A stretch of DNA of 64,000 bases from Mucilaginibacter_A sp050954285 (GCA_050954285.1 JBPBPL010000006.1:1-64000); one strand, 5' to 3'; positions 52,620-62,141 are shown, counted from the first letter of the stretch. The notes: generated from the letters alone by a model not told the origin. Made by a program: numbers and translations.

Positions 52620-53615
52620 TTAGTCCATGATGTAAGGATAATCCTTTTGCACATACACATCGGTATAAAGCTCGGATGCTTCCGGATACGGAGATTCTTC
52701 TGCAAATTGCACAGCTTCATCTACCATGCCTTTAACTTTAGCCTCAATGCTTTCGATCCAGGCTTCATCCGCATATTTTTCTCTTAAAATAGCTTGTTTT
52801 ACCACTTCAATTGGATCTTTTGCTTTGTAGCTTTCTACTTCATCTTTAGTTCGGTATTTCTGCGGATCAGACATAGAATGTCCTTTATAGCGATAAGTAC
52901 GCATTTCCAGGAAAGTGGGGCCTTCACCATTGCGCGCACGTTCGATAGCTTCGTCCATCGCATTATGTACTGCAACAGGATCCATACCATCAACCGGAGC
53001 GGAAGGCATATCATAAGCCAAACCCATTTTATAAATATCAGTCATGTTGGTGGTTCTTGCTACAGAAGTTCCCATCGCATAACCATTGTTTTCGCAGATA
53101 AAAACGACCGGCAATTTCCACAACATTGCCATGTTGAAAGTTTCATTCAAAGCACCCTGACGAACTGCACCATCACCCATGTAACAAAGGTTTACAAAAT
53201 CTTCGCCTTTATATTTGCTTGCAAAAGCAATACCTGCGCCCAATGGAATCTGGCCTCCAACGATAGCATGGCCACCATAAAAATGATTTGCTTTATCGAA
53301 AAGATGCATCGAACCACCTTTTCCCTTAGAACAACCAGTTGCTTTACCATACATTTCGGCCATAATCGCATTTGGAGAAGTGCCTAATGCGAGAGCGTGT
53401 GCGTGATCGCGGTAAGTGGTAATCATGCTGTCACCCTTTTTTATTACGGACATGGCACCGGCCAAAACCGCTTCCTGTCCGATGTATAAATGGCAAAACC
53501 CACGAATTTTTTGTTGTCCGTACAACTGTCCTGTCTTCTCTTCAAACTTGCGCATTAATAACATGGATTCGTACCACATTAAATACGTGTCTTTGGTAAT
53601 CGCAACTGAGCTCAT
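52620..53615 (-). CDS. pdhA: Pyruvate dehydrogenase E1 component, alpha subunit
   Basis: 331 residues. The thiamine diphosphate motif runs from GDGAVRQGALNETFNMAML to CENNGYAMGTS; QLYGQQKIRGFCHLYIGQEA and the phosphorylation-loop-like RYKGHSMSDPQKYR are also conserved. It decarboxylates pyruvate together with E1 beta (30520). First gene of the pdhA-E2 pair. Confidence 0.95.
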   Translation of the reverse strand: MSSVAITKDTYLMWYESMLLMRKFEEKTGQLYGQQKIRGFCHLYIGQEAVLAGAMSVIKKGDSMITTYRDHAHALALGTSPNAIMAEMYGKATGCSKGKGGSMHLFDKANHFYGGHAIVGGQIPLGAGIAFASKYKGEDFVNLCYMGDGAVRQGALNETFNMAMLWKLPVVFICENNGYAMGTSVARTTNMTDIYKMGLAYDMPSAPVDGMDPVAVHNAMDEAIERARNGEGPTFLEMRTYRYKGHSMSDPQKYRTKDEVESYKAKDPIEVVKQAILREKYADEAWIESIEAKVKGMVDEAVQFAEESPYPEASELYTDVYVQKDYPYIMD

Positions 53616-53642
53616 GAACTATATTCTTTGTTTTAAGAACAG

Positions 53643-53650
53643 CAAATCTA
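53643..53650 (-). promoter_or_regulatory. Candidate -7 element of pdhA
   Basis: CAAATCTA on the plus strand reads TAGATTTG on the minus strand, 27 bases before the start codon. No TTG at a standard spacing. Confidence 0.45.
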
Positions 53651-53759
53651 ATTATATCCTGACAAAAAAGCGAAACTCCAAACAGTTTGTTTACGTTATA
53701 TAAGAACTAAAAAGTAAAAATAATTAGCAATTTGGTTTTTTTTAACGAAAAAAAGCAGA

Positions 53760-53767
53760 TAGATTTG
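53760..53767 (+). promoter_or_regulatory. Candidate -7 element of the NlpC/P60 gene
   Basis: TAGATTTG, exact consensus; a TTTG lies 25 bases upstream. The leader that follows contains CCTGAT...ATCAGG flanking an AAAAGAATGC stretch (53773-53795), a hairpin resembling a degenerate dispersed element. Confidence 0.5.
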
Positions 53768-53834
53768 GAATCCTGATAAAAGAATGCAATCAGGAGTTAA
53801 ATTAACTCATTGAAAAATCAATAAAATTAATTGA

Positions 53835-54395
53835 ATGAAGAAATTAATAACTGTTATCCTTTTGGCAATCACAACAGTTACTGTTAATGCACAATCTACA
53901 AAAGTCGTTCCAAATCAAGCCACAGAAAAAAATAATGACGATGATAATGACGATAATCTAAGTAAAGGTTACTTTTCTCAAATTATGGGTGTTGCTTTAT
54001 CTGCTACTTCCAATGTAAAGTTGTTTCAATTCGTTTATGACTGGATTGGAACGCCATATCATTTAGGCGGAGACAATAAAAAAGGAATCGACTGTTCTAA
54101 ATTTGCTTTTGAACTGTACAATAATGTATTCAATACCGTTATTGGAAACAACAGCCGCAATATTTTCAGTATGGTTAACCCAGTTGGAAAAGAAGAATTG
54201 AAAGAAGGCGATCTGGTTTTCTTCAAAATACACAGCCGTTCCATCACTCATGTTGGGGTTTATATTGGTGATGGCCGATTTGCCCACGCTTCTTGCAGTA
54301 AAGGCGTAATGATTAGCAATTTGGCTGACCCATACTGGACAAGATATTATTATAACGGTGGCCGATTGCTGGCTCAACTGGCATCAAATAATTAA
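53835..54395 (+). CDS. NlpC/P60 cysteine peptidase, secreted
   Basis: 186 residues with signal peptide ending at TVNAQ, then a short Asp/Asn-rich linker (NNDDDNDDN). The NlpC/P60 domain has Cys87 (KGIDCSKFAFELY), His139 (SITHVGVYIGDGRF) and a third polar residue His151 (FAHAS), the usual Cys-His-His triad. These enzymes cut D-Glu-meso-Dap or similar bonds in peptidoglycan stem peptides. No cell-wall-binding domain is attached. Confidence 0.92.
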   Translation: MKKLITVILLAITTVTVNAQSTKVVPNQATEKNNDDDNDDNLSKGYFSQIMGVALSATSNVKLFQFVYDWIGTPYHLGGDNKKGIDCSKFAFELYNNVFNTVIGNNSRNIFSMVNPVGKEELKEGDLVFFKIHSRSITHVGVYIGDGRFAHASCSKGVMISNLADPYWTRYYYNGGRLLAQLASNN

Positions 54396-54396
54396 C

Positions 54397-54430
54397 AAAA
54401 AGCCTTGCAGTTATCTGCAAGGCTTTTTTT
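54397..54430. terminator. Strong terminator, convergent genes
   Basis: AAAAAGCCTTGCAG (54397-54410), loop TTAT, CTGCAAGGCTTTTTTT (54415-54430): perfect 14-bp stem with flanking A and T runs, usable in both directions. Confidence 0.93.
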
Positions 54431-54431
54431 A

Positions 54432-54608
54432 TCACACATCTTTTGTAGTTCGTACTAAACTGATTCCGCTAAAGAAAAAGATAATTCCAATAATTGCGGC
54501 AACCCAAACAGACCGGTTATCGCCTGTATGCTGTATAAAACTGTAAGCACCATAAATAATTCCGATGATGCCGAGCACGGTTAAAATTCCGCCAAAAGTT
54601 CTTTTCAT
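54432..54608 (-). CDS. 58-residue two-span membrane protein
   Basis: Reading the minus strand from the ATG at 54608 gives a short frame starting MKRTFGGILTVLGIIGIIYG and ending VRTTKDV. It contains two hydrophobic helices (about 7-23 and 36-51) joined by a polar loop (HTGDNRS), with a basic N-terminus. The stop lies two bases from the bidirectional terminator, which gives it its own 3' end. I recognise no named family. Small membrane proteins of this shape are common in Bacteroidota. The protein-like composition and terminator support a real gene. Confidence 0.75.
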   Translation of the reverse strand: MKRTFGGILTVLGIIGIIYGAYSFIQHTGDNRSVWVAAIIGIIFFFSGISLVRTTKDV

Positions 54609-54666
54609 ATTTTTTGTTTAAAGGTTTAAGTGTTTCTGCATCAGCAAAAAATCAACCAAGTTTACA

Positions 54667-54682
54667 GATGCTGTTTTTATAC
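54667..54682 (+). repeat. GCTGTTTTTA-type element upstream of SPFH gene
   Basis: GATGCTGTTTTTATAC, followed by TATCTTTC, a near -7 match, 28 bases before the ATG. Confidence 0.65.
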
Positions 54683-54710
54683 GTATCTTTCACTCTAAAT
54701 CCTTAACGAA

Positions 54711-55646
54711 ATGACAAATATTTTTCCGTTGTTTTTTTTGTTTTTGCTGCTGATTATTGCTTTTAGTTCTTTCGTGACGGTGCAGCAGGGTACTATTGCT
54801 GTAGTAACCATTTTTGGAAAATACCGACGGATTTTATTTCCTGGGTTAAATTTTAAACTGCCGTTGGTTGAGCAGATTTATTCCCGCATTTCTATACAAA
54901 ACCGTTCTTTGGAACTGGAATTTCAAGCCGTAACGGTAGATCAGGCTAATGTTTATTTTAAAGCGATGCTTTTGTATTCGGTTTTTGATCAGAATGAAGA
55001 AACGATCAAAAACGTAGCGTTTAAGTTTGTGGATGAGCGAAATTTAATGCAGGCATTAATTCGTACTGTGGAAGGTTCTATCCGTGCTTTTGTAGCAACC
55101 AAACGGCAGGCTGATGTACTGATTTTAAGACGCGATATTGTAGAACATGTAAAAGAGCAGCTGGATCAGATTTTGGAAAGCTGGGGTTATCATCTCCAAG
55201 ACCTTCAACTGAATGATATTACTTTTGATGAAGTAATTATGAAATCTATGAGCCAGGTAGTTGCTTCCAACAACCTGAAAGCCGCTGCAGAAAATGAAGG
55301 ACAGGCTTTGCTTATCACCAAAACAAAAGGCGCAGAAGCAGAAGGTAACGCCATCAAAATTGCTGCAGAAGCCGAACGACAAGCTGCCCAATTACGCGGA
55401 CAAGGTATTGCTTTGTTCCGGGAAGAAGTGGCCAAAGGAATGTCTGTTGCCGCGAAAGAAATGCAGGATGCCAACATGGATACTTCTGTTATTTTGTTTA
55501 CAATGTGGACAGAATCCATCAAACATTTTTCTGAAAATTCTAAAGGGAACGTAATTTTCCTGGACGGTTCTACAGATTCGATGAAACGTACGATGCAGGA
55601 ATTGATGAGTATGAATTTGCTGAATACGGAGCAAAAGAAAGCTTGA
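54711..55646 (+). CDS. SPFH/Band 7 domain protein
   Basis: 311 residues. One N-terminal membrane helix (about 4-24), then the Band 7 domain (VTVQQGTIAVVTIFGKYRRILFPGLNFKLP in part) to about residue 200, and an Ala/Glu-rich coiled coil (EGNAIKIAAEAERQAAQ) followed by a short tail. Such proteins form membrane-anchored oligomeric rings organising lipid microdomains and regulating proteases. No NfeD partner gene is adjacent, unusual for the slipin group. Its stop overlaps an element copy. Confidence 0.9.
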   Translation: MTNIFPLFFLFLLLIIAFSSFVTVQQGTIAVVTIFGKYRRILFPGLNFKLPLVEQIYSRISIQNRSLELEFQAVTVDQANVYFKAMLLYSVFDQNEETIKNVAFKFVDERNLMQALIRTVEGSIRAFVATKRQADVLILRRDIVEHVKEQLDQILESWGYHLQDLQLNDITFDEVIMKSMSQVVASNNLKAAAENEGQALLITKTKGAEAEGNAIKIAAEAERQAAQLRGQGIALFREEVAKGMSVAAKEMQDANMDTSVILFTMWTESIKHFSENSKGNVIFLDGSTDSMKRTMQELMSMNLLNTEQKKA

Positions 55647-55945
55647 TGCTGTTTTTATAGACAGATTTTAATGAAAGGATTTTTTCTAAACTATTCTTTT
55701 TATTACAATACTTAATACCTTTTAACTTGTATCTGTTTACGAATAGCTTCATTTTAACGGCAGTACGAAAATGAATTGGTACCAAAAAATACTTAAGTCA
55801 AAAGTATTGAAATCAAATCCTTCAAAAATATAAGTATAAGGAAAAAATTAGACGAAGAAAGCAGTAAAAACTATTTTTAGGAAGTGCATTAAGGTCAATT
55901 CAAAAAATGCTATCTCCTCTACAGTTAAGCTTATACTTCTTTTAC
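55647..55945. other. Intergenic stretch with one element copy
   Basis: 299 AT-rich bases between the SPFH gene and the 3' end of the helicase gene. GATGCTGTTTTTATAG (55645-55660) begins at the SPFH stop. Otherwise I see no ORF, clear terminator or promoter. Confidence 0.55.
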
Positions 55946-58486
55946 CTATCCTTTTTCATACTGCACCGTCATCTTCGCAACGCGTTCTTCTAATGATTCC
56001 ATCGTCATTTTTTCGCGCAGACGATCAACCAAAATTGGGAACGCAAACGGTGTTGGCCGTTTGATAGTTTTGATGATGATGGTTTGGGTAGAGATTCTTT
56101 GCAGTGCCGCCCGCAGCCTGAATTCTTCTAACTGATACGCTAAAGCTTCATTATAAGCCTGTTGTACTAATAAATTATCCGGTTCATATTCGCTGAAAAC
56201 TTCAAACAAAAGCGAAGTAGAAGCTTGTAAATGTTTGTTTTTAATGGGCTGGCCAGGATAACCGGTAAAAACCAAGCCGGCAATATGTGCAATATCGCGG
56301 AAACGGCGCTTGGCCATTTCGGTGGCGTTCAGGCTTTGCTGTATATCATCGAGCAGGTTTTTCTGGGAGAAAAGATCTTCTTCCAATGCTTCTTTTATCG
56401 GTATAAAATCATCGGTGAGCAATTCAAAACCATAATCATTCATGGCAATGGAAAAGGTGGCACTTTTGATTTTTGCCAGTCGGTAAGCCAGCAATGAAGC
56501 CATTCCTTCATGTACCTGCCGGCCATCAAACGGATAAAAAAATAAATGATGACCTTCGCGGGATTCTAATTGCTCAATCAAGAACTCGTGACTTTGGGGC
56601 AAATGCGAATCGGCGGCCTGCAGATCAAAAAGTGGTTTTAAAGCTTTTATTTCCGGGTCTTTTTCTAAACCATGCGCCACCTCATCCAGCTTTTCGCGGA
56701 TCACCGCAGCATATTGGGAAGAAAGCTGCATCCGCTGGCCCATCCAACTTGGAATAATACCTTTTTTAACGGCAGATTTTTTGACGAAGGCTGTCATATC
56801 TTTCACCTTGATCAGCTCCAAACTACGGCCGGCAAACCAGAAATTATCGCCTGGTTTTATTTTAGAGATGAAGTTTTCTTCAATCGTACCCAAACTGCCG
56901 CCGCTTAGCCATTTCACACGGATGCTCACTTCACTTGTAATCGTGCCCATGCTCATGCGGTGGCGCATGGCCACGCGGCGGTTGTTTACTTTGTAGAATC
57001 CGTTTTCGATTTCCACTTTCAAAAACTCGTCGTACTGCGAAAGCGTTTTGCCTCCGGAAGTGATGAAATCCAGCAGGCTGCCAAATTCCTCCCGGCTCAA
57101 ATCCGAATAAGCATATGCTGTTTTTACCTGCCTAAAAACTTCATCAGCACGAAAACCATCAGACACGGCCAGCGTAACCAAGTACTGCATCAGCACATCA
57201 AAAGCCAGTAAAACCGGGTCGCGGCTTTCGTAAATGCCTGCACGCATGGCCTCATTTAAAACCGCACCTTCCATCAACTCCAGCGAATGTGTGGGCACGA
57301 AATAAGCTTTGGAAGTTGCACCCGGATGGTGGCCGCTACGCCCGGCACGCTGCATAAACCGGGCAACACCTTTTGGGCTGCCAATCTGGATCACGGTATC
57401 TACCGGGCGAAAATCTACGCCCAAATCCAAACTCGAGGTACAAACTACCAGTTTCAGCATTTCATCATGCAAGGCTTGTTCTACCCATTTCCGCAACTCA
57501 TTATCCAGCGAACCGTGGTGCATCGCCATAATTCCGGCATATTCCGGATATTTATCTAAAACGGCATGATACCAGATTTCGGCATGGGCGCGCGTGTTGC
57601 AAAACAGCAAAGTGGTCGTGCTTTTGGCCACAATTTCCATCACCTGCGGCAGTAGTTTTACGCCGAGATGGCCGCTCCATGAATAACGCTCAAGCTCGTG
57701 CGGAATAACTGATTCAATGACGATCTTTTTCTCAATATCTGAGCGGATCAGCCGGATATTTTCCTTCAGGAAATCGTTTCCAAGCAACACATCAGCCGCC
57801 TGATCTAAGTTGCCAATCGTTGCTGAAATTCCCCAGATTTTTAATTGCCGGTTTTCGGTTTTCAGTGATGGGGTCTGAGTTTGCTGCCAGTCCTCACTTA
57901 AAGCCGACAACTCGCCACCCACACCCGGCAACTGTTTCAATCCCTTTAACCGCGACAAACCCAACTCTACCTGCACACCTCTTTTACTACCTAAAAGTTC
58001 ATGCCATTCATCCACTACAACTACTTGCAGGCTTTGCAGCGTTTTGGGATAATCTTTTTGGGTGAGCATCAAATGCAAACTTTCCGGTGTGGTCAGCAAT
58101 ACTTCAGGCAATCTTTTGCGTAGCGCATTTCGTTCGGCGGTAGATGTATCACCCGTGCGCGTACCAATTGTCCAGGGCAAACCTAAATCATCGCAAACGG
58201 ATTGCATGGCTTTGCGGATATCGTTTGTTAAAGCCCGAAGCGGCGTAATCCACAATAATAAAAGCCCATTGTTTTTTTTAACCTGATAATCTTTCGGATT
58301 GGCATTGATGTAATCTGCCAGAAAAGGCAAAAAAAGCGCGAACGTTTTACCGCTGCCCGTTGGTGCATTCAGCAAACCGGATTGCCCGGCAAGGTAAGCC
58401 GCTTCCATTTCCTGCTGAAACGGAAACTGTTTCCATTTTTTAGTTTTGTACCACGCACGGATAACCTGCTGCCCTTTTGTTAACAT
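55946..58486 (-). CDS. Lhr-type ligase-associated DEXH-box helicase
   Basis: 846 residues. Walker A is APTGSGKT (41-48), the DEXH box is DEWH (159-162), SAT appears in GISATIGN and motif VI in QRAGRSGHHPG. A long winged-helix/Lhr-core region follows, giving the size of the helicase usually encoded beside an ATP-dependent DNA ligase and a beta-CASP exonuclease in a DNA-damage-response operon. Those partners are absent here. A 26-base element copy, identical to the intergenic one at 63817, lies inside the reading frame (DFIPIKEAL). Confidence 0.92.
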   Translation of the reverse strand: MLTKGQQVIRAWYKTKKWKQFPFQQEMEAAYLAGQSGLLNAPTGSGKTFALFLPFLADYINANPKDYQVKKNNGLLLLWITPLRALTNDIRKAMQSVCDDLGLPWTIGTRTGDTSTAERNALRKRLPEVLLTTPESLHLMLTQKDYPKTLQSLQVVVVDEWHELLGSKRGVQVELGLSRLKGLKQLPGVGGELSALSEDWQQTQTPSLKTENRQLKIWGISATIGNLDQAADVLLGNDFLKENIRLIRSDIEKKIVIESVIPHELERYSWSGHLGVKLLPQVMEIVAKSTTTLLFCNTRAHAEIWYHAVLDKYPEYAGIMAMHHGSLDNELRKWVEQALHDEMLKLVVCTSSLDLGVDFRPVDTVIQIGSPKGVARFMQRAGRSGHHPGATSKAYFVPTHSLELMEGAVLNEAMRAGIYESRDPVLLAFDVLMQYLVTLAVSDGFRADEVFRQVKTAYAYSDLSREEFGSLLDFITSGGKTLSQYDEFLKVEIENGFYKVNNRRVAMRHRMSMGTITSEVSIRVKWLSGGSLGTIEENFISKIKPGDNFWFAGRSLELIKVKDMTAFVKKSAVKKGIIPSWMGQRMQLSSQYAAVIREKLDEVAHGLEKDPEIKALKPLFDLQAADSHLPQSHEFLIEQLESREGHHLFFYPFDGRQVHEGMASLLAYRLAKIKSATFSIAMNDYGFELLTDDFIPIKEALEEDLFSQKNLLDDIQQSLNATEMAKRRFRDIAHIAGLVFTGYPGQPIKNKHLQASTSLLFEVFSEYEPDNLLVQQAYNEALAYQLEEFRLRAALQRISTQTIIIKTIKRPTPFAFPILVDRLREKMTMESLEERVAKMTVQYEKG
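56385..56411 (+). repeat. Full element inside the helicase reading frame
   Basis: AATGCTTCTTTTATCGGT then ATAAAATCA. Positions 56386-56411 are identical to 63817-63842 (26 bases). On the coding strand it translates as DFIPIKEAL. Confidence 0.8.
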
Positions 58487-58603
58487 TTGAATCTATGCAA
58501 AGATAAAAGGGTTTGGCTGGAAGCAAAAACCAATATTTGAAAGATTCAGGTCGAAAATAATTTAAACCGAATCTTTTCAAGTTTAAAAAAGAACGGCAGT
58601 TTT

Positions 58604-59092
58604 TTATTCTGCCTTCAATTGATTTTCAATCTTATCAGGATGCAGTTTATTCAACCCTAAAAGAAGCTTGTCCATATCCTTTTTCGCGGCTTTTCCTTCC
58701 AGCAAAATAGTGTTTCCGTTTACAGCAGCTTTTGCCGAAGGATAACTCGTCAGAACGCTGTCCACAGCCTGTTTAAGTACAAAATCTGCATTGATTGTAA
58801 CTGGCGCAACCACAATCTGATTGATGATACCTTTAACAATATTAATATTTTTTACAGTTTGCTCTGCTGCACCTTTTGATTTTTCGGAAGCGCATTTTCC
58901 GGTTAAGGTAACCACGCCTTCATCAACGGTAAAATTAACAGCAGCAAAATTGAGGTCGGTTTTAGCTTTTGAGCTAAGATCTGCTTTGATGTTTTTATCC
59001 TCGTTTGCCTGGCTGCAACTTGTGAAAACCATAATCAGTACCAACAAAAAAGCGAAGTTGTTGAATTGAAAATATTTAATTGAAATAGCCAT
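58604..59092 (-). CDS. BON-domain lipoprotein
   Basis: 162 residues. Signal peptide with lipobox VFTSC (Cys26). A BON domain follows (about 45-97: NFTVDEGVVTLTGKCASEKSKGAAEQTVKNI in part, with the typical GVVTLTG turn and VKGIINQIVV), and a second, shorter BON-like stretch (ADFVLKQAVDSVLTSYPS, VNGNTILLEGKA). BON domains bind phospholipid surfaces; this is probably an envelope-stability protein. It has its own start after an element-based terminator upstream. Confidence 0.87.
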   Translation of the reverse strand: MAISIKYFQFNNFAFLLVLIMVFTSCSQANEDKNIKADLSSKAKTDLNFAAVNFTVDEGVVTLTGKCASEKSKGAAEQTVKNINIVKGIINQIVVAPVTINADFVLKQAVDSVLTSYPSAKAAVNGNTILLEGKAAKKDMDKLLLGLNKLHPDKIENQLKAE

Positions 59093-59170
59093 TTTGTAGT
59101 GGTTAAGCTTTGTTAAAAAGCCGAAACAGTTAGCGTTGTTTTATTATAACCGAAATGTTATCAAAATAAA

Positions 59171-59216
59171 AATGCTTCTTTTACCAACCTTTTTTTGGGT
59201 TGATAAAAGAAGCATC
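59171..59216 (-). terminator. M16-gene terminator made of two element copies
   Basis: AATGCTTCTTTTACCAACC (59171-59189) and GGTTGATAAAAGAAGCATC (59198-59216) pair over 18 bp with one mismatch around a short loop. On the minus strand it is followed by TTTTTATTTTGA, so it should terminate the M16 peptidase transcript. Both arms hold the exact 12-mer core. Confidence 0.88.
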
Positions 59217-59265
59217 AGGTTGATTCTGACCATGAACGATGATCTATCAACCATAATCGTTTTTG

Positions 59266-62109
59266 CTATTTCTTCTCTGGCAGCAAAATAAAGCGGATCA
59301 AGTTATCACCGCTCAAATATTTGTTGGCCGTGGTTTTGGTGGTTTCTGCTGTCACCTGATTTAGTTCTTTAATATGGTTTAGCACATCCGCCGGATCTTC
59401 CTGATATTTGTAACTGTTAGAAATCTGCCCCAACCAAAAGCCGTTATTTTTCAATTGCACTTCCGTTGACCGGCTTTCTTCTGCAGCAAACTTCTGAATA
59501 TCTGTTGCTTCAGCACCTTTTTGTTTGATGGTTGCAATTTCTTCCAACGCAGCCGCAATCAGTTTATCCACATTTTCTGGCGCACAACCAAAAGAAACCG
59601 TAGCGTTGTAACGACTGTTCGGGATTTTGGTGTAAGAAATCTGCACTCGTGGAGAATAAACGCCGCTTTCTTTTTCGCGCAAACGCTCGATCATTTTAAT
59701 GTTCAAAATCTCTTCCAGCGCATCCAATTGCAAATTATTGGCTTCGCTGTAAGTATAATCTCCCGTGAAAACCAGTTGCACAGAACTTTTTGCCTCCAAA
59801 CCCTTGTAAACCGTTTTCGTGATTTTGCCGGCCGGCGCATGAATGTTCAGGTTTTTGTAGGACGAATTTACACCGGCAACCGGCAATGCGCCCAGGTATT
59901 TTTCGAGCAGCGGTTTTATTTTCTCCGGGTCGAAATTACCAACCAGCGTAAAAACTGCCTGACCGTTATTGGCAAATCTTTGCTGATAAAAAGAGTATGC
60001 TTTATCCAGCGAAGCGGCATCCAGTTGTTTTAGAGTTGGCAGGCCTCCACGCATATTGTAACTGCTCATCACGGCAGAAATTGTATCCTGAAAAACGCTT
60101 TCGGGCACAGCACTGCGACTGCCAATTACGGTTTTGTACTGACTGATGTTAGATTCCCAAATGTTGGCATCTTTTCGCGGAGCAGTGGTATATAAATAAA
60201 CTAATTGCAGCGCGGTTTCCAAATCTTTAGGCGAAGTGCTGCCGTTAAAACCTTGTGATGTTGAACTGATATATGGTGAAATATTTGCGGTTTTGCCAGC
60301 CAGCATTTTATCCAATTGTATCTGGGTAAAAGAAGCAACGCCGCTGCTACCGATCACGCCGTCTGCCAGGTCTGCCGAAGTATAATCCGCATCGCTCGCC
60401 AGTGAAGTGCCGCCAAAACTATAACTATTGATCAGGATTTGGTCGTTTTTAAAATCGGTTGGTTTCAGCACCACTTTTACGCCGTTGGCCAGCGTAAATT
60501 CGGTGCTGCTGATGGCTACGTTTTTCTTTTCTGAAACAGTTTTTGTTCCGGTCAGGATTTTTTCTAGCAGCGGTTTATTGCTTACTTCATCTACATAAGC
60601 CGTGATGCCTTGTCCGGCAGAACTGATCCAACCCAGCAACGTTTTTTCATCTGGCAAATTGGCTTTTTCTTTCTCCGGGGCTTCAACAATTACGACACGG
60701 TTTTCATCGCTGATGAACTTGCCGGTTAGTGCATTGATCTCGCTCAGCTTGATCTGATCCATGTTTTTGCTGTAGAAATCGTAGCGGTAATCAATGGAAG
60801 GAATCGCTGTTCCTTTTAAAAAATTCTGCTGATACTGGTTTACAAAAACAGATGATTTCGTTTTATCTTTCTCCTTAAACTGCTGACCTAAAGCCGTTAA
60901 CACACTTTGTTTGGCCCGATCCAGTTCTGTTTGTGTGAAGCCAAATTTTTCTACACGATCATTTTCGGCCACAATCGCTTTTACGCCTTTTTCCAGTTCG
61001 CCGGGTTTAGAAACTACAATAGATGAAAACGCATCTAATCCGCCTAAAAAGCCACCGTAGCTGCTTTGTGCAAATAAAAATGGCGGATTTCCCTTTTGCG
61101 TTAATTCGGCAATACGTGCACCAATCATACTGTTAAACAAACTTACGCGCATGTTTCGCAGCAAATCCATAGTGTTTTTAGTAATCGTTTCTGGATGTTT
61201 TACAATAATCTGCGCGATGGTGTAAGGCTGTTCTTTATCGGTTACAATTTTTACCAGCGTTTGCTTGTGCGCCGGAATATCGTAAGTAACAAACGGTTTT
61301 TCTTTAACCGGATTTTTAAGCTCCGAGAAATTTTTCCTAATCAATTGCAATACTTTCTGCGGATCAAAATCGCCAACGGCAACTACGGCCTGCAAATCCG
61401 GACGGTACCAATCTTTGTAATAATCTTTGATAGTTTGGTATTTGAAATTTTTCAGGATAGCTTCTTTTCCGATCGGAATCCGTTGTGCATAACGCGAATT
61501 ATTGAACAAAACCGGATACGTTTGCAGTGAAATCCTTTCCTGTGCATTCTTGCCGCGCAGCCTTTCTTCCTCCAAAACCACGCCGCGTTCTTTATCAATT
61601 TCGCTTGGATCAAATGAATCAAAACCTGCCCAGTTACTTAAAATATCAAAACCTTTGGCAAACAGCTTGGCACTGTCTGTGGGCAGCGGCAACTGGTAAA
61701 CCGTTTGATCAAAAGAAGTATAAGCATTGATATCGGCACCAAAACGCACGCCTGATTTTTGCAGGAAATTAATCAGTTCGTTTTTAGGGAAATCGCGCGT
61801 GCCATTAAACGACATGTGTTCTACAAAATGCGCCAAACCTTGCTGGTCATCATTTTCCAAAACAGAACCAGCTTTGTTTACCAGGTATAATTCTGCACGG
61901 TTTTTAGGTTCGGTATTTTTGCGGATATAATACGTTAACCCGTTGGGCAGCTTGCCAATCAGCACGGCAGGATCAGCCGGAATTAATTGCCCGGCAAAGC
62001 TTGCTGTGCGCGGTTTGTTTCTGGGCGATGGCTTTGGTTTAACTTGAGCAGTAGCCGAACCAAAAATCAGCAATCCGGTAGAAAAATAAAGTAAGTGCTT
62101 TTTTATCAT
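59266..62109 (-). CDS. M16-family zinc peptidase (insulinase/PqqL type)
   Basis: 947 residues with a signal peptide (ending near SATAQ). The inverted zinc motif is HFVEH (His94, Glu97, His98), with a downstream glutamate cluster in ERGVVLEEERL. Two further M16 halves, the second without the zinc motif, complete the usual clam-shell architecture. The protein degrades peptides, probably in the periplasm. A typical long Bacteroidota M16 protein; single gene with its own terminator. Confidence 0.93.
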   Translation of the reverse strand: MIKKHLLYFSTGLLIFGSATAQVKPKPSPRNKPRTASFAGQLIPADPAVLIGKLPNGLTYYIRKNTEPKNRAELYLVNKAGSVLENDDQQGLAHFVEHMSFNGTRDFPKNELINFLQKSGVRFGADINAYTSFDQTVYQLPLPTDSAKLFAKGFDILSNWAGFDSFDPSEIDKERGVVLEEERLRGKNAQERISLQTYPVLFNNSRYAQRIPIGKEAILKNFKYQTIKDYYKDWYRPDLQAVVAVGDFDPQKVLQLIRKNFSELKNPVKEKPFVTYDIPAHKQTLVKIVTDKEQPYTIAQIIVKHPETITKNTMDLLRNMRVSLFNSMIGARIAELTQKGNPPFLFAQSSYGGFLGGLDAFSSIVVSKPGELEKGVKAIVAENDRVEKFGFTQTELDRAKQSVLTALGQQFKEKDKTKSSVFVNQYQQNFLKGTAIPSIDYRYDFYSKNMDQIKLSEINALTGKFISDENRVVIVEAPEKEKANLPDEKTLLGWISSAGQGITAYVDEVSNKPLLEKILTGTKTVSEKKNVAISSTEFTLANGVKVVLKPTDFKNDQILINSYSFGGTSLASDADYTSADLADGVIGSSGVASFTQIQLDKMLAGKTANISPYISSTSQGFNGSTSPKDLETALQLVYLYTTAPRKDANIWESNISQYKTVIGSRSAVPESVFQDTISAVMSSYNMRGGLPTLKQLDAASLDKAYSFYQQRFANNGQAVFTLVGNFDPEKIKPLLEKYLGALPVAGVNSSYKNLNIHAPAGKITKTVYKGLEAKSSVQLVFTGDYTYSEANNLQLDALEEILNIKMIERLREKESGVYSPRVQISYTKIPNSRYNATVSFGCAPENVDKLIAAALEEIATIKQKGAEATDIQKFAAEESRSTEVQLKNNGFWLGQISNSYKYQEDPADVLNHIKELNQVTAETTKTTANKYLSGDNLIRFILLPEKK

Positions 62110-62141
62110 GAAATGGGGTTTAGATATTGTTACGACCAGCA

